Source: Chiridota heheva (lineage: Eukaryota > Echinodermata > Holothuroidea > Apodida > Chiridotidae). Taken from it: 64,000 nt of DNA. Under the pieces are notes generated by a model. The model was not told the origin of the DNA. It was given only the letters and a program-made list of their open reading frames with translations, and did no database searches. The translations under genes were made by a program, and so were the position numbers. Position 1 is the first letter of the stretch, and each line of letters begins with the position of its first letter. The stretch covers positions 177,324 through 241,323 of the forward strand of contig JAIGNY010000076.1 of NCBI GenBank assembly GCA_020152595.1, read 5' to 3'. This document shows positions 22,861 to 35,155 of this stretch, piece after piece.

Positions 22861-24640
22861 TGCTCCATTGTGGAGAGGACTAGGGGATAGTAGTTGGCAA
22901 AACCCGCAAGTGGAGTGCTGTTGAGCGTGGTGGATGAGAAGGCGGGGGGAGGGGGAAGAGGACCGTCAAATGGGGCCTCCCTTCCCTGCTCTCATAGTGA
23001 CTTTGTCTAAGTGCCGCTCAAGCCACGCGTGGTCTTGTCACGCCACTACGTCTTAGTCATTGTATAGTGTGCAAATCTGCAGGGGATCACATGGTTAGCT
23101 GTCATAGCACGACTCGCGGGTACACCCTGGGCGGAGTTAACCGAACTCTTGCCAATGCAACACCTGGGTGCATCCGGGGTTCACCTGGCTATGCTAGATG
23201 CCTTGCTTAGGTTGTCCAATTTACCAGTAAAGTGCTCTGAAAATTGGGGAATTTTTTTTGGGCCATTAGCTCCAAATAGCTATTTTTACCTTAGGGTTAA
23301 CGTACATCATATGCTCTACGAGCCATTAACTCTGGAAAGCTCTTACAACAGCGGAACTGTGGAACCCATGGTTACCGCTGTGAAGAGCATAAGGAGACTG
23401 TTGTCTTCATATAGTGTCAGCATACAAATACATTGCTGAGACCCTAGGCGATTACTGAGGAGCAACGTGGCAGGATAACTGCACCTGTCACCACACGCTG
23501 TTAAAGTCTAGTGTTGGAGTAACGGCGTATGAAAAATGGGTCATTTACTGATTTAAGCCGATGAGTAAACCCGGCTGGTCGTAGAGACCTGCGTGGTTGA
23601 AAAAGTAAAGACAACACAACGTTGTGGGTATAACTGGTACTATTAGCCCTAATTAATGTAAACCTCATACTAAAAGGGCTTTCAACCACGTAAGGCTTTA
23701 AGCCATAGATGGTTATGGGTTGCAAGACCGCGGAGCCGTAAGCTGTTGGCTACGGCCCTGGAGATAACTAGTACCTTACACAGAACAGGCCATTAACTAA
23801 TGAAAGTCCATTTGCCTGAAAAAAATAATCGATATGATGTTATAACATGCACCGTAAGCAATACGGGGCATTACATTAAATAGGTTCTTGCAACCCTGGA
23901 AGCATGGGGCTGTTGGCTACGGCCTGTCCGGTTATGAACTTAGTTAAGGTGTTTTAATATCTTATAAACATACGTTGTATACTATACGGGTCGTTAACGT
24001 AAAGAAGTTACAACCATTCTGATATAGTGTTAATGTGCGGTGTATACTATACACCAGAGCCCCGTTCACTGGAGCCCAGTCCACCGGAGCCCTGTTCACC
24101 AGAGCCCCGTTTACCGGAGCTCCATTCACTGGAGCCCTGTTCACCGGAGCCGTATGGACCCGTGGAAGTAAAATTACTTGTAAATCACTCCTTTGTGGCC
24201 CTACACGGAACTATGGTCCACAGCGGTGCAATAAGGAGTCACCCACCACTACCTGCAACCCACTGACTCAGTATCGTCGAGAGGTGGGCACTAATATTAT
24301 GTGGCTTATTTACCCCTTGGAAGTAATCTAGTGGTTCTACAGCGAGCCGTGAAATTACTTGTAGCTTCCTTAAGACGCCGCCCTTTGTGGCCCTACCCTA
24401 CCGATTCCTACACTGAACCATGGTCCACAGTGGTGTAATAAGGAGTTACCCACTACTACCTGCGTCCCATCAGCTCAGTATCGTCGAGATGTGGGCACTA
24501 GTATTGCATGGTTTATTCTAAGTTAGCTAATCAATATAGTTTCAGAAATAACTTACATCCGACAGACCTCTGCCTGCGGCCCTGCCAACTCAGTAGCGTC
24601 AAGTCGGGGGGCCCAAGGGGTAAGTCAGTATAAGTTAACA
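22860..24640. other. Interior of the composite element, mostly unassigned; 15-bp repeat at 24050-24165
   Basis: GC-richer than the flanks. Contains phrases repeated within itself, such as gctgttggctacggcc (near 23737 and 23908) and cactatggtccacagtggt-type pieces (near 24210 and 24420). At 24050-24165 about eight copies of a 15-bp unit, like ccggagccctgttca, give open frames on both strands. No protein is recognised. Confidence 0.5.
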
Positions 24641-25929
24641 AAGTAGACTACTGCCTCAGACCTCCGCGGCTTAGTATCGTCAAGCCATGGGTCGTGGAGT
24701 AAGCAGAAAACTTTCGACTATTTTGATATGATATATTTAACGTGAAACGCCTCTAGGCATCTGAAAATAAATATATGTATATATAAATATATAGTTACAC
24801 CAAAGTTCGCCTGCGGGAGATGTACTTACGACCCTCATGCAGGCGGGACATGACTGTAGAAGACGTCAAACATGGTATGAGACAAGCCACAGCAGTTTAG
24901 TACACCAAAAAAACAAAACAGATATGACTTTTATCTGAAAATTTTAAAACCCGAGAAAATGCACAAAATGTTAAATCTTTAAATGCACAGGGGTAGCGTA
25001 GAAACACAAACCACTGTGATCTTGGTGTCTGTAGAGATCAAAAGAAATGATGAATTCTTTCAGAAAGAAGGGCGCAAGGGAGACCCCCTCATGGTCTCTC
25101 CAGCACCCCCTTAATCGAGTCCATAAATTAAAAACTTTGTCACAATTATATGCAAAAGTTATGAACTCATGCTCTGTATGGTAACGTTAAATGATATATA
25201 GGCTCTCTTGTAATAACTGTAGCTCCTTGAAGCTGGTTGAAGCTAACTCCTCACTCATCATGTGGTGACATCGACATCTTACGCATGCGCCAACATCGAA
25301 ACGAGAAGTTGGCCTAATACATACAAGAACCTGCACTGAAGACATCCTAACATGTTAATACATATTCACTGTATAACGCTAGGCTATCCTCGTGGTAGAC
25401 CGGGGGCCTAGGGTGCAAAACACATTGACCCAGGAAAATGGGGTCCTCTAAACAAGCACACCAGGTGCTCTAGGGACTTAAATACCCGCTACGAGAGTGG
25501 GGCTCTCTCATACTAAAAATCTGTTTTGTACGGATGGAAGCAATAACACTCTAATTTAAGTGTAAGCTGAATGGGGAAAGTCCTGTGAGTCGGGACCGAA
25601 AATATCCCGGTCCCATGGCCACCTAGTCTTACCTTAAGTAATTTGAAAAGGCTAGAAGGAAATGCCAAACAGCATTAAAACCTGCATGGTAGGAGCTGCA
25701 AGGATGAATTTTGTTAGAAAAAGGCGAAAATTAAAAGAAATTTCTCAGCCAGTTCCAGCGATGTGACAACAACGCGCTGAAAAGTGAGGGATCGTAGAGG
25801 TATTTTGGAGGTAAGGGCTGGGCTGTTAAGCATGTTTTTAAGGTCAGTTAGAAGTGCGTTAGAATCAAGTCATTGGACCAGATTGCATATTTATGGCATG
25901 GAGGGTAAGATAATATATTTTCCTCCTAC

Positions 25930-26044
25930 CAATGCCGTTTTGTTGCAGGTGAGCTGTCAATCCTTTCTTCTGCATGTCAGGATCGTTGGCCTCCATCCAG
26001 TCACTGAACTGTTCACAAGTGAGATCCTTGTGCTGATCCATCCA
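25930..26044 (-). CDS. RNF31: RNF31 exon, end of IBR and linker to RING2
   Basis: Acceptor gttttaccataaag and donor GGCATTG|GTAGG bound 115 nt, phase 0 in and 1 out. It encodes WMDQHKDLTCEQFSDWMEAN, then DPDMQKKGLTAHLQQNGI. The His and Cys of HKDLTC are the last two zinc ligands of the IBR. The helix and NDPE..GL...LQ.NGI motif are typical of the IBR-RING2 linker of HOIP. It lies only about 20 bp past the right end of the composite repeat at 25912. Confidence 0.93.
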
Positions 26045-26586
26045 CTTTATGGTAAAACAAAAATACTTTAAAAGAATGAATTTTGAGCTAAATTCTTCTG
26101 AGCTAATGACAATTACCACTAAGAATGAATTTTGAAAAATGAAATCACTCTTTGTAGGTCGCAAGTATGTTTTTGCAAGCATGCAGAAATGAATTACCTG
26201 AGTCAGAGACTTGCATTGAAGTTGCATGCCATGGCTCAAACTCTTGAGATGAAATTACAGAACTTGGAACTCAAGACTTAAACAAAGTGGCTTGGACAAA
26301 AGAATCAAGTATAAGAAAGGGTTTAACATTGTTTGATACACTTTTCTTCACAAATTATATAAGGGCTTTTTACCTATCAAATCCAAGGGCCAGAGTTTAT
26401 TGTTTGCACCAAGTCAACAATAAATGCATGTGTGGACAGATGACGGTAGAGATATACCTATTTATTACATTACAAGGGACAATAATCTTAGTGAAATCAT
26501 GGAGCTATTAACTGGTGAAATACACGCTATGTGAGGAGGCATCATCTACAATGATGTTTCTGCATGAATTGACCGAGAAGGGTGAT

Positions 26587-26665
26587 TGTTTGTTTGTTTG
26601 TTTGATGAGGTCTTAACAGCACCACGACAACAAAGGTCAAATTGTGCCTGAGAGGTCAGATCAGT
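26587..26665 (-). mobile_element. 3' tail of the RNase H-bearing LINE, copy C
   Basis: Only the last ~80 bp of the family, preceded on the plus strand by gtttgtttgtttgtttgatg. It is followed by aacagcaccacgacaacaaa. It is an extreme 5' truncation. Confidence 0.75.
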
Positions 26666-26914
26666 CCAATAAACATGAACTGCATGCTAAAAATTAAACT
26701 TAATAATTACACTGGGTTTCCATTGCTGTATGTTGTATATTCAATTCAAAATTATGAATTTTCAATTTGTACTACAAGACCAAATAAGTTCTTTAAAAAA
26801 GGAGCTACAACTTGAGTTTCATGTGAAACTACATTTGGAACTACAAGTGTTTTTTCCAAAATTATAAAACTTTTTTGTTAAGGATTTTATTGGCTGTTCT
26901 GCTCCTTAAAGTTT

Positions 26915-27240
26915 CCACCAGTTAGACCCAACCTGATAAATAAGCAGATCGGGTCAGACTTTTCCTCTTTATTTTTTACACTCTGAAAATCACAAGTAAT
27001 TTGAATCAAATTTCCCTTATCAATGGTTCCAATATATTCGTTCTCCTGTTGGTCCTGAGGTGTTGTGGAAGTTGGTGTTGGGTATCATATTAGCAATGGA
27101 TGAAGTCCTTATTGTGTGGTTGAGTGGTTATTTTAATTAAGATAAGTGGTCTCATTATTTGCTACAGTAAGTTTGTGGTTATGATTTGCTGGAACAAATT
27201 TTGAAGGAGAAGGACAAGTCATGTAAATCTCTTTTTGATG
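26915..27240. mobile_element. ~320-bp TIR-like element, inverted copy of 59455-59690
   Basis: The segment from gttctgctccttaaagtttc to ttttgaaggagaaggacaag matches the reverse complement of 59455-59690. Shared pieces include acccaacctgata, tatcatattagcaatggatg, aagtccttattgtgtggtt and gtttgtggttatgatttgct. Ends of the type ctcctt / aaggag suggest a small DNA transposon. No coding capacity. Confidence 0.65.
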
Positions 27241-27320
27241 AAAATAAATCTGCATCTATCCATGTACCTTGAACAATCAGTGCAATTAAGAATCATAGTT
27301 TGAATATTATCATCACCAAC

Positions 27321-27410
27321 CTGTTTCTTGCAGTAAAAGCAGGTATGTCTGTTGCAATTTTCACATCTCATTTTCTTATTTACTCTCTCATTTATGAACC
27401 CAAAGCAACA
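27321..27410 (-). CDS. RNF31: RNF31 exon, middle of the IBR
   Basis: Acceptor cattttcctctacag and donor AAACAG|GTTGGT bound 90 nt, phase 0 to 0. It encodes CCFGFINERVNKKMRCENCN, then RHTCFYCKKQ. With the previous exon it forms CAHC, and with the next H-x4-C, giving the full C-x2-C, C-x2-C, C-x2-C, H, C set of an IBR. The exon is easy to miss because it is short. Confidence 0.93.
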
Positions 27411-29349
27411 CTGTAGAGGAAAATGGAGAAGATGGACTGGTTGTGATTGGCAAAGACAGAATTTACACTCGGATCTGATATTTCACTAGATTTTTCCATG
27501 AGGTGCTCTGTAGTAATTGATCAATAGATATTAATGGAAAAAGAAACAGTGAAAGCACCTTTGGTTTGCCATAAATATGCTATCAACAGGCATGCCATTA
27601 TATGAAAGATGAAGTTGCATAAAATAACAATTTGGTCTCTTGTCTCTATATTCTGCTACAAAAATCCTAAAATCCCATCCTTAAAGGATATCCCATGTTT
27701 TTTCGTAACCTTTCATAAGAAAGAGAACAATTTTAGAAATACTTTAGTACAAAAATCATGTTGATATGTTATTTCCTATCAGGAGATTTTCCAATTTTAA
27801 GGTTCACAAAAAATGTCAATAAACGAATAAGAAAAGGCTCAGTATGACATCACAGCAACACATTCTCCCACAAAGTTTATGTATTTCATTACAATTTATC
27901 ATTCTTTTCTATTAGTAAAACCTGCTAGAAAAATAAATTGATGAAAAAAGGTATTTATATACATTGCCAAGTATACCCTACTTCAATAACTTTTGGAAAA
28001 TTGTTTCTAATTATACAGAAACAACCAATTAACATTTAAAGAAATACATAAACATTTGCAATGGAATTGTCTCTATGACATCATCAAACACAAATTCATC
28101 ATACTGTACAAAACTTTAAAATGCAATTGGGTAATCTTTAAAAGAATCCTTATCTTCTGAACGCAATATGATATCAACCCGATTTTTGTACCAAATTGGC
28201 TCTAAAAGTATGCTCTTTCAATTACAATTTTACAAAAAACCATAGGAATATTCCTTTAATATCTTATATACATGTACTCTTTTTCACCCAATAAAATTCT
28301 GCGGTCTAATGATCTCCCATGAAGCAATATCTTTCCTTAGGAGAAATGGTCCGTCAATCATTCACAGGTAATGCACATTATTACCTTGGGCATTATGATA
28401 CACAGCTATTTTGATCCCCAGTTTGAAAATAGGACTTCTCCCACTAAGACACCTAACACGGATGAGTGATTTCAATCTCAAAAGTGCCTTGATTATTCAG
28501 CTCTGACTTTGTGTAATCTTATACACACAATTAGCCTTGGGCTACTTTGCTGTGGAATGCATGAAAATGGCAAATAAACAATCATTGTTTGGAGTGGAAA
28601 CACAATACACTGAACAGGAAGTTGGGTTAATTGGTAATTGTCATACCTGAATTTTCAGGATTAACTCTGTGTCAGGTGCAGGTAGGCTTAAAGAGAAACT
28701 TTTCAGCATGCCTAAAACCTCACCTATTTTTGCATTTTAAGCTTAATGTAATTACCCAACGTCTTTCATGTACAAACTACCCACAAGTTATATTAGAATA
28801 TGCTTCCCCCATTTGAATACAAGTATATGCTGCACCTAATAAAAACATTCAAGTGACACAAAGAATATACTGCATAAATTTCTTAGCTTCCTAATCCCTA
28901 CAGAAAAAGAAAGATAAAAATCTCAAAACAGATGAGATCATTTCTACTTAAAGTCAGTGATTCATCAGTTATGCAATATAAACTATTCACCATAATTGGT
29001 AAAAAACAGTCACATTTGTAAAACATTTTGACTGGGGGATGCAAAATATGAGATTTACCGATGACCTAAAATCAACATATCTTTTATCTCCCGGTTTTGT
29101 GTTTTCACAGTTTTGTAGGTAAATTTGAGAATTGATTAAGAAAAAATAAAATTGAAAAAAATTGGTAAAACTAAGGGAAAACTGTTCAAATTATTGACCA
29201 TTTTAAAGAATTTGGCAAGATTTCCTAAAAATTGAGGAAGAATCACCGAAAATTGACAATAAAGTCAGAATATGAAGGAAATTCCTGAAACTTTTGACTA
29301 CCAAAAGGCAGGAAAGTTCCCCAAAACAAAGGAGATTCTCAGGGGGAAA
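27411..29349. other. Intron, nothing recognised
   Basis: AT-rich intron. A phrase near 28330 (gaaatggtccgtcaatcatt) recurs near 18045 and resembles 39350, so a short dispersed repeat is present. The plus frame at 28631-28816 has no recognisable product. Confidence 0.45.
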
Positions 29350-30885
29350 TTGATACCTGATGGTATTTCACCTTGGTAGCTTTCTTCCTGGTTGGATATA
29401 AAATAATTGATACCTGATGGTATTTCAACCTTGGTAGCTTTCTTCCTGGTTGGATATAAAATAATTGATACCTGATGGTATTTAACCTTGGTAGCTTTCT
29501 TCCTGGCTGGATATAAAATAATTGATATCTGATGGTATTTCACCATGGTAGCTTTCTTCCTGGTTGGATATAAAATAATTGATACCTGATGGTATTTCAC
29601 CTTGGTAGCTTTCTTCCTGGTTGGATATAAAATAATTGATACCTGATGGTATTTCACCATGGTAGCTTTCTTCCTGGTTGGATATAAAACAATTGATACC
29701 TGAGGGTATTTAACCTTGGTAGCTTTCTTTCTGGTTGGATATAAAATAATTGATACCTGATGGTATTTCACCTTGGTAGCTTTCTGGTTGGATATAAAAT
29801 AATTGATACCTGATGGTATTTCACCTTGGTAGCTCCCTTCATGGTTGGATATAAAATAATTGATACCTGATGATATTTCACCTTGGTAGCTTTCTACCTG
29901 GTTGGATATAAAATAATTGATACCTGATGATAGTTCACCATGGTAGCTTTCTTCCTGGTTGGATATAAAATAATTGATACCTGATGGTATTCAACCTTGG
30001 TAGCTTTCTTCCTGGTTGGATATAAAATAATTGATACCTGATGATAGTTCACCATGGTAGCTTTCTTCCTGGTTGGATATAAAATAATTGATACCTGATG
30101 GTATTTAACCTTGGTAGCTTTCTTCCTGGTTGGATATAAAATAATTGATATCTGATGGTATTTCACCTTGGTAGCTTTCTTCCTGGTTGGATATAAAATA
30201 ATTGATACCTGATGGTATTTCACCTTGGTAGTTTTCTTCCTGGTGGGATTTTAAATAATTGTTACCTGAAGGTATTTCACCTTGGTATTTTTCTTCCTGG
30301 TTGGATATAAAATAATTGATACCTGATGGTATTTCACCTTGGTAGCTTTCTACCTGGTTGGATATAAAATAATTGATACCTGATGGTGTTTAACATTGGT
30401 AGCTTTCTTCCTGGTTGGATATAAAATAATTGATACCTGATGGTATTTAATCTTGGTAGCTTTCTTCCTGGTGGGATATAAAATAATTGATACCTGATGG
30501 TATTTCACCTTGGTAGCTTTCTTCCTGGTTGGATATAAAATAATTGATACCTGATGGTTTTTCACCTTGATAGCTTTCTTCCTGATTGGATATAAGATAA
30601 TTGATATCTGATGGTATTTAACCTTGGTAGCTTTCTTCCTGGTTGGATATAAAATAATTGATACCTGATGGTTTTTCACCTTGATAGCTTTCTTCCTGAT
30701 TGGATATAAGATAATTGATATCTGATGGTATTTAACCTTGGTAGCTTTCTTTCTCGGTGGATATAAGATAATTAATACCTGATGGTATTTCACCTTGGTA
30801 GCTTTCTTCCTGGTTGGACATAAAATAATTGATACCTGATGATATTTCACCTTGGTAGCTTTCTTCCCAGTCGGATATAAAATTG
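29350..30885. repeat. 57-bp minisatellite, about 27 copies
   Basis: Unit: tggtatttcaccttggtagc, tttcttcctggttggatata, aaataattgatacctga. Because 57 is a multiple of three, minus-strand frames stay open for up to 166 codons (repeats of KYHQVSIILYPTRKKATKV), broken only where units have indels. There is no start context, splice logic or homology to call a protein. It sits in the RNF31 intron between the exons at 27410 and 31464. Confidence 0.95.
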
Positions 30886-31463
30886 GTCAAACTTAAAAAT
30901 TGTTGAAAATATTGGAAATTTTGGCAGAATTAATTTGGCAACATTTCCAAAAAAAAAAAAAAAAAAAAATTGACAAAAAATCTCCCAAATCAAAGAAAAT
31001 TGTCTGAAAAAGAAGGAAATTTCCCAATGGAAATTGATACATGCGTGAATGTCCCTTGGTTGTATGTTTTCTTCCTGGTTAAATTGCAAGAAAAAATTGG
31101 CAATTTAAAAAAAATAAAGTTGGTAAAATTGAAGGGATTGGGATATTTCTCAGTTTTGACCTGCTGTTTGACCTTAATTGACCCCTACCAAAATACCCAG
31201 AACATTAAATAGGGTCGCCCAAGCAAAGTTTGTTCAGTATCTTTTAGTTATGTCAAAAACACTTTCAAACCTTTGTCCCCATGATTTGGTCATGGAACAT
31301 TAGCATTGGTTCTCTACTATTCATGTCCAACTAATAATCACAATCGGTTTGTCAGTTGGAAATGTCTTGTTTCGTATTCTAAACCTGAAGTTTTACCAAC
31401 CTGATACCTGATTTCCCCCCCCTAGGTATTTATGCCCCTGATGATAACAGATGATTTACTTAC

Positions 31464-31562
31464 ATGAGCACACCACCGAAAGTCTTTATCCTTCATGAGA
31501 TTCCAATCTCTCAACTTATCTTGGAAAAGATTATACACATCTTTTTCTAGGTAGGCCTGGAG
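31464..31562 (-). CDS. RNF31: RNF31 exon, RING1-IBR linker and first IBR cysteines
   Basis: Acceptor tttgttaatag and donor GCTCAT|GTAAGT bound 99 nt (33 codons, phase 0 to 0). It encodes LQAYLEKDVYNLFQDKLRDW, then NLMKDKDFRWCAH. Vertebrate HOIP has LEPDAYALFHKKL and MRDPKFLWCAQC here. The Cys of WCAH is the first IBR ligand; its partner begins the next exon. Confidence 0.92.
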
Positions 31563-32246
31563 CTATTAACAAATATAGAGTAAAGAAAAAAAGACAATCA
31601 TGGCAGGTGAATTGCAAAAACAATGTCCAAGATGAGGGGAAAATGGAAAAGCACAGGTGCAAGGTCAGATGCAAGAAAGCACAATAAAGAAATAGTTCTA
31701 GTGCAGCACATTTAGTCAACAGTTAAACATTTCTTATTCATGTTCAGCTGAGAAGAATTGGTGCAGCCAATCAGATTAAGCCTAGCTCAACCACTGATGT
31801 TCTATTCACATAAATCTGTTCGCATCATATCTCTTCCTTGACTTTTTAGCTTGATTTTTATCCTTGACTTGGAATTTTTTAAATCTTTGAAGAATGCAGA
31901 ATTTGTGGCTATTCAAATTTGGTAGAAATTTCTTTGTTGGAATAATATTTACATCTTGCATCAAAACCAAAAATATTTCAAATAAATGTTGTCTGTGTTT
32001 CTGTACAGATCAAGAAAATGGAGAATGAAATAGGGAACAATAAAAAAGTTGATACATTGAAACTAAACTGCCTATGTAAAATATTGAAAGTCAGATGGCT
32101 AACAGTAATATCATATACTGAATTGTAAAGAAGGATTGAGATGGTACTGACAAACAACAATCAGTGAGAGAAGATGGACGGAAATTAGACAAAAGCAGTA
32201 AAAGCAATTCTGTTATTCAATAAAAGCAAATATGAAGAACACTTAC

Positions 32247-32432
32247 CATTGTCACCGTATACTGAAAGTAGGTTTCAATTTCTCCTTTATCTCCACCAGA
32301 AATATCTGGTTTGTCACAAGCAGGGCATGTGCATTTCACTACACAATTTGTATCACTCTTTATCAAGTATGTAAAATGCTGCTGGAAGCAATCACTACAG
32401 ATGTGACACTGACACAACACCATTGTAACAAG
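32247..32432 (-). CDS. RNF31: RNF31 exon, main part of RING1
   Basis: Acceptor attttaatttcag and donor ACAATG|GTAAGT bound 186 nt (62 codons, phase 0 to 0). It encodes LVTMVLCQCHICSDCFQQHF, then TYLIKSDTNC and KCTCPACDKPDISGGDKGEI. With the C-x2-C of the previous exon this gives C-x2-C-x14-C-x-C-x2-C-x2-C and a final CPAC, the RING1 spacing of HOIP. RING1 recruits the ubiquitin-loaded E2. The loop before CPAC is a few residues longer than in vertebrates. Confidence 0.94.
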
Positions 32433-32599
32433 CTGAAATTAAAATAATTTCATTAATAGTCTTATGGCATACTACTAGTAAGGTGTATGGGTAGCAAGAA
32501 ATAAATCATTGCTTGATAGCCTTTAGATATGCAGAAAGTTACAGTGGTATGTCATTTGGGAATAATGTGAAATATTTCATTTCATTTATTTGATTCTTT

Positions 32600-33835
32600 C
32601 TTTGTATATTTACAGTAAATCCAAACTATATCTGATCCCAACCACATCTCAAATTATAACCCATCTCAAACTATGACTCATCTGAAAGTCTGAAATTATG
32701 TCCCATCCCAAACTATGTCTCATCCCAAAATATAAGTGGCTCAGATAGGAGAATAGGTACATGTAGCTCAGTTGGCAGAGCATCTTATCATTCCCTCAGT
32801 TGGCGACATTTTAACATCCCCTCCTTTAGGGATGTTAAGATGTCGGTCCCAACGGCAAAAGAATCATCCCTGCCTGGTTCTCTGAACATCATTCAAGAAG
32901 AGAAGCATGAAAACGTGGTGTTCATTCCCTTTCCCTTTCAAGTACTAAGTTCATGTGCGCCCATAGGCAGATGGAGAACTAGTCTGTTAGTTGTAGAGTG
33001 CATTTGAATAGTTTTTTAAACTAGAAAATGCACCAAATAAATTATATATATATCACGTATCATATCATATCCCATTCCAAACTATGTCCCATCCCAAACT
33101 ATGTTCCATTCCAAACAATGTCCCATCCCAAACCATGTCCCATCTGAAACTAGCTATGTCCCAGCTCAAGCTATGTCCCATCCCAAACTATGACCAATTC
33201 CAAAATATGTCCCATCCTAAACTGTATCTCATCCCATACTATGTCCCATCCCAAAATATATCCTATCTCAAACTATGTCCCATCCCAAACTATGTCCCAT
33301 CATGTCCCACCCCAAACCATGTCCCACCCCAAACCATGTCCCATCCCAAACCATGTCCCATCCCAAACCATGTCCCATCCCAAACCATGTCCCATCCCAA
33401 ACCATGTCCCATCCCAAACCATGTCCCATCCCAAACCATGTCCCATCCCAAACCATGTCCCATCCCAAACCATGTCCCATCCCAAACCATGTCCCATCCC
33501 AAACTATGTCCCATCCCAAACTATGTCCCATCCCAAACTATGTCCCATCCCAAACTATGTCCCATCCCAAACTATGTCCCATTCCAAACTCTGTCCCATT
33601 CCAAACCATGTCCCATCTCAAACCATGTCCCATCCCAAACCATGTCCCATCCCAAACCATGTCCCATCCCAAACTACAATCTTAAACAAAACTGTTGGAA
33701 CACTTCAGCTTTTTGAGGAGAAGTACATATGTTATAGTGTTACGTATCTTTAATATTTTTTCTGAGAATTGTAACCCCCTACACCACCACCCCCATCCCT
33801 CCCTTTTCAATGTTGAATTTCTTTCTTTCTTAATG
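32600..33835. repeat. 17-bp minisatellite block with a conserved 3' flank
   Basis: Degenerate catcccaaactatgtcc units at 32625-32745, then a SINE-like insertion, then about 36 units at 33060-33675. The core at 33300-33515 is nearly perfect ccatgtcccatcccaaa. The flank 33675-33830 (acaatcttaaacaaaactgt through ttttcaatgttgaattt) recurs at 35495-35615, next to another short array. Frames stay open on both strands for up to 210 codons only because few stops can arise in the unit. Confidence 0.9.
32755..33055 (+). mobile_element. tRNA-derived SINE-like sequence
   Basis: Begins with tgtagctcagttggcagagc, a strong tRNA A-box region. A short hairpin follows (acatcccctcctttagggatgt). A canonical B box was not seen; ggttctctgaac is the nearest candidate. 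It ends near aatgcaccaaataaatta. It interrupts the 17-bp array, which supports insertion. Confidence 0.5.
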
Positions 33836-33984
33836 TCATTTCCAAGAAAAACAAATAACAACGGCCAACTATGAATGGGGAGGACAATTAATATAATGAG
33901 GTACGGAAGGGGGACACTGGCAACATTAATGAAATGATAAAAATGTACTTAAAATTCTAAAATATTAATTACAATTAAAAGAAG

Positions 33985-34765
33985 CAACACAAAAACAAAA
34001 AATTTCCAGCATTTCTGATTTCTAAATGTGGAATAATTTACAATAGAAAAGTAGCTTCATGAAAAACATCACATATTTTCACCAAGTGTTTCAACGAGTT
34101 TTGTCCACGAATGTCTGAGAAAATCCCATAATATTCTTGAAGAAAATTTGCGCTTATTTTGTGAAGAGCAAAATACAAATCAGAAAGATATGCTCAAAAT
34201 CTGTCATTTCGCATCCAATTGATCAGGCAGTTTTAATCAAAAAACGGACATGGTGGGGGAAGGGGGGGGGGGGGAGGGCCAATTGGAAAATACATTGTAG
34301 TAGGATAGGGGAATAGGAAGTGTCTTGAAAAATATAACAATGTCAAAAAAATTACATCAAGCTACTAAAGTTGTTAAAAGGGGGTTGAAACGACCTACAA
34401 AAAACACAGTATTGATGATTTGTAAATGTTCAATCAGTGAGATAAGTTTGGTGGGGGCCCTGTGCTGCGGTGGGTTGGGGGCCCTTGTGAGCGAAAAGCC
34501 TCGTGCAGTGGAGGCCATGGGATAGTAGGGTTCAGGGGGAGAAGCATGTGGTGGGATTTCCAGCATTTGTGATTTCTAATGTGGAATAATATACAATAGA
34601 AAAGTAGGTTCATGAAAAGCATTGCATTTTATGCCAAAAATCTGTCATTTCTGCTTCAACTGTTCAAATTGGTCAATTTTGAGTCAAATTGGTCAGACAG
34701 TGTTAGAGGAGGAGGGGGAGGATTGGTAAATACATTGATGTAGGATAGGGCATTTTTGTATATTA
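33985..34765. repeat. Local duplication, two ~250-bp related segments
   Basis: The segment aatttccagcatttctgatt to acattgtagtaggatagggg (33998-34310) reappears as gatttccagcatttgtgatt to acattgatgtaggataggg (34552-34760). A poly-G stretch lies at 34260-34277. No coding content is recognised. Confidence 0.7.
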
Positions 34766-35074
34766 TCTTAATATGAAAGATATCCACGGTCTACTGACCC
34801 TAAAAGTCAGGGAAAATAGTATTGAAGATTCAAACTTTAGAAAAACAACGGTAGACCGTTTCAGCACGCATCTTTTTACTAATATCGGTGTATTATGCAA
34901 TCGGTAAAAAAGAATTGTATGATAATATTGGAAGTTGAGAAAGAAATTAAGAGATAAATTGATTAAACGACTTTACTTGTGTTGAGTTGTATAAAGATTT
35001 CACATAATTCGCAGCTCTACCATTCTTCCTCCTACTTTATTTCAAGAATGGATGGCATTTTTTCAATCCCAGTT

Positions 35075-35155
35075 GCAAGCGTCATGGTGGGGTAGCGGAT
35101 AATAGGATGGATTTTAAATCATTGGAACATGGGTTCGAATCCTGTCGATTACGTG
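35075..35155 (+). other. tRNA-like sequence (pseudo-tRNA or SINE head)
   Basis: Contains ggggtagcggataatagg (A-box-like) and, about 40 bp on, gggttcgaatcc, a perfect B box. The T arm atggg / cctgt pairs around ttcgaat. I could not fold a full acceptor stem, so this is more likely a tRNA-derived repeat head than a working tRNA gene. Confidence 0.4.

Larger units (their letters stand above)
19217..25912. mobile_element. Large composite element with inverted ends, second locus of the 5113-7098 family
   Basis: The left end (ttatatcttaccttccatgc near 19230) is inverted relative to the right end (gcatggagggtaagata near 25897-25912). The parts 19370-20880 and 24640-25912 align with the two halves of 5113-7098; the middle, 20880-24640, is absent there. 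The middle holds an inserted LINE (20908-21980), DIRS-type RNase H sequence (21980-22860) and GC-richer sequence I do not recognise. The minus frame at 20600-20797 has PILCIPNPDLQIFGVVTFTI, vaguely like a retroviral-type protease, but this is weak. Confidence 0.55.

Noticed and set aside
33268..33753. Long overlapping open frames on both strands, up to ~210 codons
   Set aside because: They lie wholly in the 17-bp array; the frames cycle through the same few residues and are open on both strands, which is a property of the unit.
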